Below, in pieces: positions 14,286 through 18,682 of a DNA stretch of 18,682 nucleotides. Within the stretch, counting starts at the first letter, position 1; each line of letters starts with the position of its first letter. The position numbers and the translations under genes were made by a program. This stretch comes from CAWUIO01 sp963922455 (GTDB lineage: Bacteria; Bacteroidota; Bacteroidia; Cytophagales; Microscillaceae), in NCBI GenBank assembly GCA_963922455.1, contig CAWUIO010000122.1, positions 1-18,682 of the forward strand, in the 5' to 3' direction. The notes under the pieces were generated by a model. The model did not search any database. It was given only the letters and a program-made list of their open reading frames with translations, and was not told the DNA's origin.

Positions 14286-15506
14286 CTAATCAAACCGGAT
14301 AGCCTTCACCGGACGAATTCGGGAAATAACCGAGCTAGGGAGCAGTAAAACCAACAAGATAGAAACCAGGATTAAGAAATTGACGCCCAGAATGATGCCC
14401 CAATCCCAAGCAATGGGCACCGTAGCCATGTAGTAATTCTCAACGTCCAGCGGGATAAAGGGGAAATAGTACTGCACCGTACAGAAGCCTAGCCCGATAA
14501 TATTACCCCAGACCATCCCCCACAAAATGAGTTGAAGGCCCCGGTAGAGAAAAATCATTTGAATTTGCCCGTGGCTTGCTCCCAAGGCCATTAAAGTTCC
14601 AATCATCTGCACCCGTTCCATAATCAAGATCAAAAAGACCGAAATCATATTGAAGCCGGCAACTACAAGGATCAAAACTAGAAATATGGCCACATTTTGA
14701 TCCAATAGGCTCAGCCACTCAAAAACGTCCATAAAGCGCGACAAAACCGTCTGCAAGCCCATGGTGGGGTCCATTATATTCAATACCTCGGGAATAGCCT
14801 CTTCTTCCATCTGCTCAAAGTTGTGAACAAACATCTCAAAGCCTCCCACTTGACTTTCCGTCCAGCCATTCAGCCTTTGAATCAGGCGTAGGTCTCCCAG
14901 GATAAAGCGTCCGTCAAATTCTCCCATGCCTGTTTGATAAATCCCTTGGACTACCAACTTTCGGAAACGAGGTGGGTCTTGAATAAAAAACACCAAAATC
15001 GTATCGCCTAGGTGAAGGTCTAAGGCCTGGGCGGTTTTGAGTCCGATGAGAATATCTTTAGAATACCCTTTTTTCGGAAACTGGATGAAACGGCCTTCCA
15101 AGAGGTTGGGGGTAAACTTAGCCGCAGGGTAGTCGGGGTCTAAGCCTTTTAAAACCGTGCCCATGACCTCATCGTCGGTTTTAATAATTCCCGCTTTGTG
15201 GGCATACGGGTACAGGTATTCTATGCTTTCTAGCTTTTTTCTACTTTGAAAAAGTGCAGAGTTTTGGGAGATAGGACTTTCTTCTACCGATAGATCATTG
15301 CTCCGGGTCTGGACAATCATATGGCCTTGAAAGCTGAATAATTTTTCCCGGATTTTTTCTTTAAAACCCAATAAAATGCCAAAAGAGATGAGCAATATCG
15401 CCAGGCCAATGGCAATACTAATCACAGCAACCCTCGAGATGATCCGGGAGAAGGAGCGGGAAGAGCCCTTCCCTAATTTTCTAGAAACGAAGTAATACGT
15501 ATTCAA
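14286..15506 (-). CDS. LolC/LolE-type ABC transporter permease (FtsX family)
   Basis: A 406-residue permease with the four-helix plan of MacB/LolCE proteins. One helix near 26-48 is followed by a large periplasmic domain beginning GHMIVQTRS (61-69), then three helices near the C-terminus. VFLILIMERVQMIGTLMALGAS is the FtsX-domain coupling region that contacts the ATPase. The ending SRIRPVKAIRFD is typical. LolCE extracts lipoproteins from the inner membrane for transport to the outer membrane, and the length suits LolC/E. The ATPase LolD is not in the window. The start appears to be TTG at 15506, since no ATG lies upstream in frame and the first internal ATG would remove the first helix. Confidence 0.87.
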   Translation of the reverse strand: MNTYYFVSRKLGKGSSRSFSRIISRVAVISIAIGLAILLISFGILLGFKEKIREKLFSFQGHMIVQTRSNDLSVEESPISQNSALFQSRKKLESIEYLYPYAHKAGIIKTDDEVMGTVLKGLDPDYPAAKFTPNLLEGRFIQFPKKGYSKDILIGLKTAQALDLHLGDTILVFFIQDPPRFRKLVVQGIYQTGMGEFDGRFILGDLRLIQRLNGWTESQVGGFEMFVHNFEQMEEEAIPEVLNIMDPTMGLQTVLSRFMDVFEWLSLLDQNVAIFLVLILVVAGFNMISVFLILIMERVQMIGTLMALGASHGQIQMIFLYRGLQLILWGMVWGNIIGLGFCTVQYYFPFIPLDVENYYMATVPIAWDWGIILGVNFLILVSILLVLLLPSSVISRIRPVKAIRFD

Positions 15507-15588
15507 GACTATATGATTTGACCTTAAAGCTAGAGAATTTGCGCTAATTCTTGATAAATTAAGCCCCTGAATTCAATAATTTAAAGCC

Positions 15589-16866
15589 ATGGCCCTATTT
15601 TCAATGATCTCCCGAAATATTCTACCCGTGATATTTTACCTACTTTGCATTTTTGTATTAGTGGGGACGGCTTGCCAACCTACAAGCCCGTCCAAGGAAG
15701 CTGAAGCTAGCCCCTCCCAAGCCTCTTTGGCTCAAAACCCAGCCTCGGTAATTACAAAAGCAGACACGGGCAAATTACGATTAGGCGCAGAGCAAATAGA
15801 CGTATATTTACCCCGGATTGAGGGCAAAAAGATAGGCTTGGTGGTCAACCAAACGTCCCAAGTCGGCAATACCCATCTGGTAGACACTTTACTGCGCCGG
15901 GGCGTGGAAGTGGTCCGCGTATTTGCCCCCGAACACGGCTTCCGGGGCCAGGCCGATGCCGGAGAATATGTCAAAGACGCCGTGGATATTCAAACTGGGA
16001 TCCCCATTATTTCCCTCTATGGGGCCAATAAAAAGCCCCAGGCCCAAGATCTGGCCGACTTAGACTATGTCATGTTTGATATTCAAGACGTCGGGACACG
16101 CTTTTACACCTACATCAGCACGATGCATTACATGATGGAAGCTTGCCAAACCCAGGGTGTCCCCATGATGGTCTTGGACCGTCCCAATCCCAATGGCTCC
16201 TATGTGGATGGCCCCGTCTTGGACCTACGCTTTCAATCCTTTGTAGGCCTACACCCCATTCCGATTGTGCACGGCTGCACCGTGGGCGAATTGGCTCAGA
16301 TGATCCTCGGTGAAAACTGGATCAAGGCTTCAGAAAACTGGGAAATAGAAGTCATACCCATGCGTAATTACTCCCACGCGATGCCGTATTCACTTCCCAT
16401 AAAGCCTTCACCTAACTTGCCTAACGACCTGTCTATCAGCTTGTACCCTTCGCTTTGCCTCTTTGAGGGTACGGCCATAAGTGTGGGGCGGGGCACAGAA
16501 TTTCCCTTTCAGGTATTAGGTGCGCCTTTTCCGCCGCTCGGGAAATTTCAATTTACTCCCCGGAGTATACCGGGTATGGCCAAAAACCCTAAGTACCTCG
16601 GCAAGCTTTGCTACGGAGAAGATTTTCGGGAGGAGAAGCCGACGTATCAATTCCGCTTAGATTATTTATTAAAATATTATCAGGCCTATCCCCAGAAATC
16701 GCAGTTTTTTAGCGCCAACCAGTACATCCGCCTGCTAGCCGGTACCGATCAACTGCAAACTCAGGTAGAAGCTGGTTGGACAGAGGCGCAAATTCGGGCA
16801 ACTTGGGAGGATGGGCTATCAAAATACCGGAAAATCCGGGAAAAATACCGCTTATATCCCGATTAA
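15589..16866 (+). CDS. namZ: exo-beta-N-acetylmuramidase NamZ (GH171, DUF1343) lipoprotein
   Basis: A 425-residue protein. The N-terminus has a hydrophobic core and VGTAC with C29 as the likely lipidated residue (the -3 position is G, slightly off the lipobox), then a Ser/Ala/Pro/Glu-rich linker to about 60. The catalytic domain shows GLVVNQTSQV (83-92), APEHGFRG (113-120), DIQDVGTRFYTY (164-175) and LDRPNPNG (196-203), the defining run of DUF1343. Members such as B. subtilis NamZ release terminal MurNAc from peptidoglycan fragments. EHGFRG probably holds the catalytic acid, by family knowledge rather than proof here. It is divergent from the permease, with 82 bp between. Here it would trim or recycle wall fragments in the periplasm. 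Confidence 0.92.
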   Translation: MALFSMISRNILPVIFYLLCIFVLVGTACQPTSPSKEAEASPSQASLAQNPASVITKADTGKLRLGAEQIDVYLPRIEGKKIGLVVNQTSQVGNTHLVDTLLRRGVEVVRVFAPEHGFRGQADAGEYVKDAVDIQTGIPIISLYGANKKPQAQDLADLDYVMFDIQDVGTRFYTYISTMHYMMEACQTQGVPMMVLDRPNPNGSYVDGPVLDLRFQSFVGLHPIPIVHGCTVGELAQMILGENWIKASENWEIEVIPMRNYSHAMPYSLPIKPSPNLPNDLSISLYPSLCLFEGTAISVGRGTEFPFQVLGAPFPPLGKFQFTPRSIPGMAKNPKYLGKLCYGEDFREEKPTYQFRLDYLLKYYQAYPQKSQFFSANQYIRLLAGTDQLQTQVEAGWTEAQIRATWEDGLSKYRKIREKYRLYPD

Positions 16867-16871
16867 GAGGT

Positions 16872-16999
16872 GGGGCTGCCCTAGCCCCCCGACTCTCGGA
16901 AAAACCGAAGAGCCGGGGGCCTAGGTCGGGCTTTCGCTACTCGCTGCCTTTCCCCACAAGGCCCTTGCGAGCTCAAACAGGCCGCTCTATCCCTCAGCC
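16872..16999 (-). repeat. structured intergenic repeat, copy E
   Basis: It fills almost the whole gap between two convergent genes. Minus strand: block 1 is GGCTGAGGGATAGAGCGG then CCTGTTTGAGCTCG; variable hairpin 1 is closed by CTCGC/GCGAG; block 2 is GCGAGTAGCGAAAGCCCGA. Stem 2 is the longest of all: about 20 bp pairing plus 16879-16898 with 16905-16925, with two changed positions and one unpaired base around an A-rich loop. The tail is GCAGCCCC. It starts 6 bp past namZ and ends 6 bp before the barrel gene's stop, so it may also end both transcripts. Confidence 0.92.
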
Positions 17000-17005
17000 A
17001 AGGGC

Positions 17006-17722
17006 TTATTGTTTACTTTGGATCTTATAGAAAACTCCCAAAGAAAAACTCAACACGGCCGCTCCCGATTTTTCTTCCGGTACATAAATCCCATTAGTCG
17101 TAAAATTAAAATCGGCCGACCAATGTTCGTGAAAATCATAAGCCAAGCCAGCCGTGATAGACATGCCAAAGTTGGTATCACTGGCTTGTAAGTCGATACT
17201 CCCCAAACTTACGGGGGGTGGGGTCTGGTCTTGTAGCTCAAAAAAACGCAAAACCAATTCACTTAGATTAAGCTCCAAAGATTCCGTGTCGGTAATATAC
17301 ATCCCAAATCCGGCCCCAATATAAGGGCGTAACTTAGTAAGCGTTATATTATACTCAAAACCCAGATTGATGGGGTAAAAACGCACCTGGGGTACCTCGA
17401 GCAAAGAGTCGATACTCAGGGCCTCTAGTAGCTCAATCGTAGACTCACTCAAACCAAAACCCTGGGACAAGTCACTTAACTGATCACCCGGCCGCCCAAA
17501 AGAAAGAAAACTGAGATTGGCACTGAGTGAAAAACGAGGGCTTATGGCAAATTTGGCCCCAATGCTCCCTCCGTAACCGTTTTTATTGATGGTACCAAAA
17601 TCTCCGGTTGGGACAGAAAACGTGCCACTGGCACCCACTCTAAATTGCGCTTGTACCGGCTCGGAGAGGACTAAGTGTAGGCAGGCAAATAGTACAAGAA
17701 AACCTATAAAATACTTGTTCAT
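17006..17722 (-). CDS. outer-membrane beta-barrel protein
   Basis: A 238-residue exported protein. The signal peptide is MNKYFIGFLVLFACLHLVLS, with probable cleavage near VQA-Q at about 25. The rest alternates short amphipathic strands: FRVGASGTFSVPTGDF, GYGGSIGAKFAI, FSLSANLSFLSF, YPINLGFEYNI, LRPYIGAGFGMYI, FGMSITAGLAYDF, WSADFNFTTNGIYV, and the closing strand VLSFSLGVFYKI. That is the pattern of the small 8-stranded OmpW/PorT-like barrels common in Bacteroidota. A helix-prone acidic loop (about 80-105) interrupts it. No substrate can be inferred. It stands alone, with ATG at 17722, and converges with namZ across repeat copy E. Confidence 0.8.
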   Translation of the reverse strand: MNKYFIGFLVLFACLHLVLSEPVQAQFRVGASGTFSVPTGDFGTINKNGYGGSIGAKFAISPRFSLSANLSFLSFGRPGDQLSDLSQGFGLSESTIELLEALSIDSLLEVPQVRFYPINLGFEYNITLTKLRPYIGAGFGMYITDTESLELNLSELVLRFFELQDQTPPPVSLGSIDLQASDTNFGMSITAGLAYDFHEHWSADFNFTTNGIYVPEEKSGAAVLSFSLGVFYKIQSKQ

Positions 17723-17939
17723 CAGACTATTGATTGGTGTAAAAAATTATAATAGACCAAAGACGCTGGGGTATAGCGACGCTGTCAAACAGATGAAGGA
17801 ACCTCGTACGTAACAGCCTGGAGTGATCATTGCTCATCCTTTTACGCAAAAGGAACCTATTTCTGGGTTTGTGGATCAAATACGGCCAATATCACTCAAA
17901 AATTAAACCGATCCCCCTCGAAGCTCAGAAAAACTGTTT
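17723..17939. other. divergent intergenic region
   Basis: It separates the divergently transcribed barrel gene and the thrombospondin-repeat gene. It holds a perfect hairpin CCTTTT-ACGC-AAAAGG (17838-17853) and a repeated GACGCT (about 17762 and 17779). No ORF is convincing, and I could not place a promoter for the barrel gene. Confidence 0.4.
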
Positions 17940-17947
17940 TATTTTTG
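17940..17947 (+). promoter_or_regulatory. -7 promoter element of the thrombospondin-repeat gene
   Basis: TATTTTTG matches TAnnTTTG and is followed by CCATATTA. It lies 53 nt before the ATG at 18000. It shares TTTGCCATA with the element at 13494. Confidence 0.45.
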
Positions 17948-17999
17948 CCATATTAGATCTATCACAACGGAAGTAGAAAAATTTTAACCCAGTATTCCC

Positions 18000-18682
18000 A
18001 TGCGGCGATCATATCCATATAGCTTCATTTTCTTTTTTCTATTCATGGCCTTATTCAGTTTACCCGGGGAAATGAAGGCTCAAAATAAGCACGCTGTATT
18101 TAGTGCCGACCTGGATGGCGACGGTATTGCCGATACTGGTGGCCAGGATAAATGCCCTTCTACCTTAATTAAAATCCAAGGGCGGCAAGCTACAGCCCTA
18201 GATGAAGTAAGCGGAGAAGAAGTTACCATCAGACTTCCCGATAACTTGAGCGAATATGTCTATCAAGACCGTATTCCGCTCGATAACCAAATCAAAGATT
18301 TACGAAAAGAACAGTCCAACTACCGCCAAACCCTCAAGCGGGTAGAAATACGGTACGGCAAGTACAAAGATCTCAAAGGCAAGGAGCAAAAGGCCAAAAT
18401 CGCGGAGTTGCAGGCTACCATTGCCGAGTATGATGTACAAATCGACTCCGTCAAACAAGTCATCAAAACCGTGGACCCGAACTCCTATATCGAGTTTGTG
18501 GGCAATGTGACCGACAAAGACGGAAAGGTTTTAAAGGAAAAAGCCAGGGTGCGTATCCGCATTGAAGTAGATATGTTTGGTTGCCTTACCGATGATGACC
18601 AAGACGGCTCCCCCAATATGGTAGACCTTTGCCCCGATCAAATCGGTACGGTAGAATCGAGTGGCTGCCCCGACCGCGACCG
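18000..18682 (+). CDS. secreted thrombospondin type 3 repeat protein (partial, 3' end cut)
   Basis: An open frame runs from ATG at 18000 off the window edge, with 227 codons visible. The N-terminus is a signal peptide (MRRSYPYSFIFFFLFMALFS, with cleavage near KAQ). DLDGDGIADTGGQDKCP (about 41-57) is a calcium-binding thrombospondin type 3 repeat. DDDQDGSPNMVDLCPDQ, then SSGCPDRD at the edge, begin further repeats. Between them lies a charged, helix-rich insert (about 90-150) with coiled-coil character, such as IKDLRKEQSNYRQTLKRVE, and then a strand-rich segment. Such repeats often precede an OmpA peptidoglycan-binding domain in Bacteroidota, but that part would lie outside the window. The site is the periplasm or cell surface. 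Confidence 0.85.
   Translation, partial: MRRSYPYSFIFFFLFMALFSLPGEMKAQNKHAVFSADLDGDGIADTGGQDKCPSTLIKIQGRQATALDEVSGEEVTIRLPDNLSEYVYQDRIPLDNQIKDLRKEQSNYRQTLKRVEIRYGKYKDLKGKEQKAKIAELQATIAEYDVQIDSVKQVIKTVDPNSYIEFVGNVTDKDGKVLKEKARVRIRIEVDMFGCLTDDDQDGSPNMVDLCPDQIGTVESSGCPDRD

Noticed and set aside
482..16999. Hammerhead-type ribozyme in the repeat family
   Set aside because: CTGAGGGA and GAAA are present, but the CUGANGA core and the required three-stem order are not met.
482..16999. CRISPR array
   Set aside because: The repeats are kilobases apart, in both orientations, with structured rather than spacer-like intervals, and there are no cas genes.
16776..17030. 84-codon plus-strand frame across repeat copy E
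   Set aside because: It overlaps the end of namZ in another frame and otherwise translates the repeat. Repeats of this type easily produce false ORFs.
17838..17853. Perfect 6-bp hairpin as a terminator
   Set aside because: It lies between divergent genes, has no T-run, and has nothing upstream to terminate.

Overview
The window looks like a chromosomal segment of a Bacteroidota bacterium, perhaps a Saprospira- or Cytophaga-like lineage. Three things suggest this. Several genes have the TAnnTTTG -7 promoter element of that phylum and lack clear Shine-Dalgarno sites. The protein families also fit (WbpP/TviC-type epimerase, phasin-like helical protein, NamZ lipoprotein, thrombospondin type 3 repeat protein, small outer-membrane barrel). 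Base composition is moderate, with AT-rich intergenic DNA. The assignment is inference from content, not from a marker gene.

Layout. 1-222: the end of a minus-strand tRNA cluster (a cut-off tRNA, tRNA-His, tRNA-Arg). 223-1185: gene-poor DNA with two strong hairpin terminators, the first copy (A) of an intergenic repeat and only tiny or degraded ORFs. 1186-2295 (-): a PLP enzyme of the D-threonine aldolase / D-serine dehydratase fold. 2296-2803: a small inverted-repeat element and repeat copy B. 2804-8579 (-): a five-gene sugar-nucleotide operon, in transcription order ugd, uxs, tviB, rfbB, tviC. 8580-9437: a long intergenic region with repeat copy C. 9438-11168 (+): trmB and a family 2 glycosyltransferase. 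11197-11730 (-): a phasin-like helical protein. 11957-13258 (+): protoporphyrinogen oxidase, then repeat copy D. 13546-14277 (+): a polyprenol-phosphate mannosyltransferase-like enzyme. 14286-15506 (-): a LolC/E-type permease. 15589-16866 (+): a NamZ-type exo-muramidase lipoprotein, then repeat copy E. 17006-17722 (-): an outer-membrane barrel. 18000-end (+): the start of a secreted thrombospondin type 3 repeat protein.

Function. The operon makes activated sugars for surface polysaccharide: UDP-glucose to UDP-glucuronate (Ugd) to UDP-xylose (Uxs), UDP-HexNAc to the uronate form (TviB) with C4 epimerisation (TviC), and dTDP-4-keto-6-deoxyglucose (RfbB). Two GT2 enzymes, a LolC/E-like permease, a peptidoglycan-trimming lipoprotein and an outer-membrane barrel add to an envelope theme.

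The most striking signal is the repeat family. Five intergenic copies of about 130-160 bp share two conserved sequence blocks and a short conserved tail. Between them lie two variable segments that are self-complementary within each copy but differ between copies. One stem changes as CCCCGGCT/AGCCGGGG, CCCGCGCT/AGCGCGGG, CCCCGTT/AACGGGG and a longer version in copy E. Compensatory change of this kind suggests that the folded form, as RNA or as a DNA cruciform, is what selection keeps. I do not recognise it as a named family.
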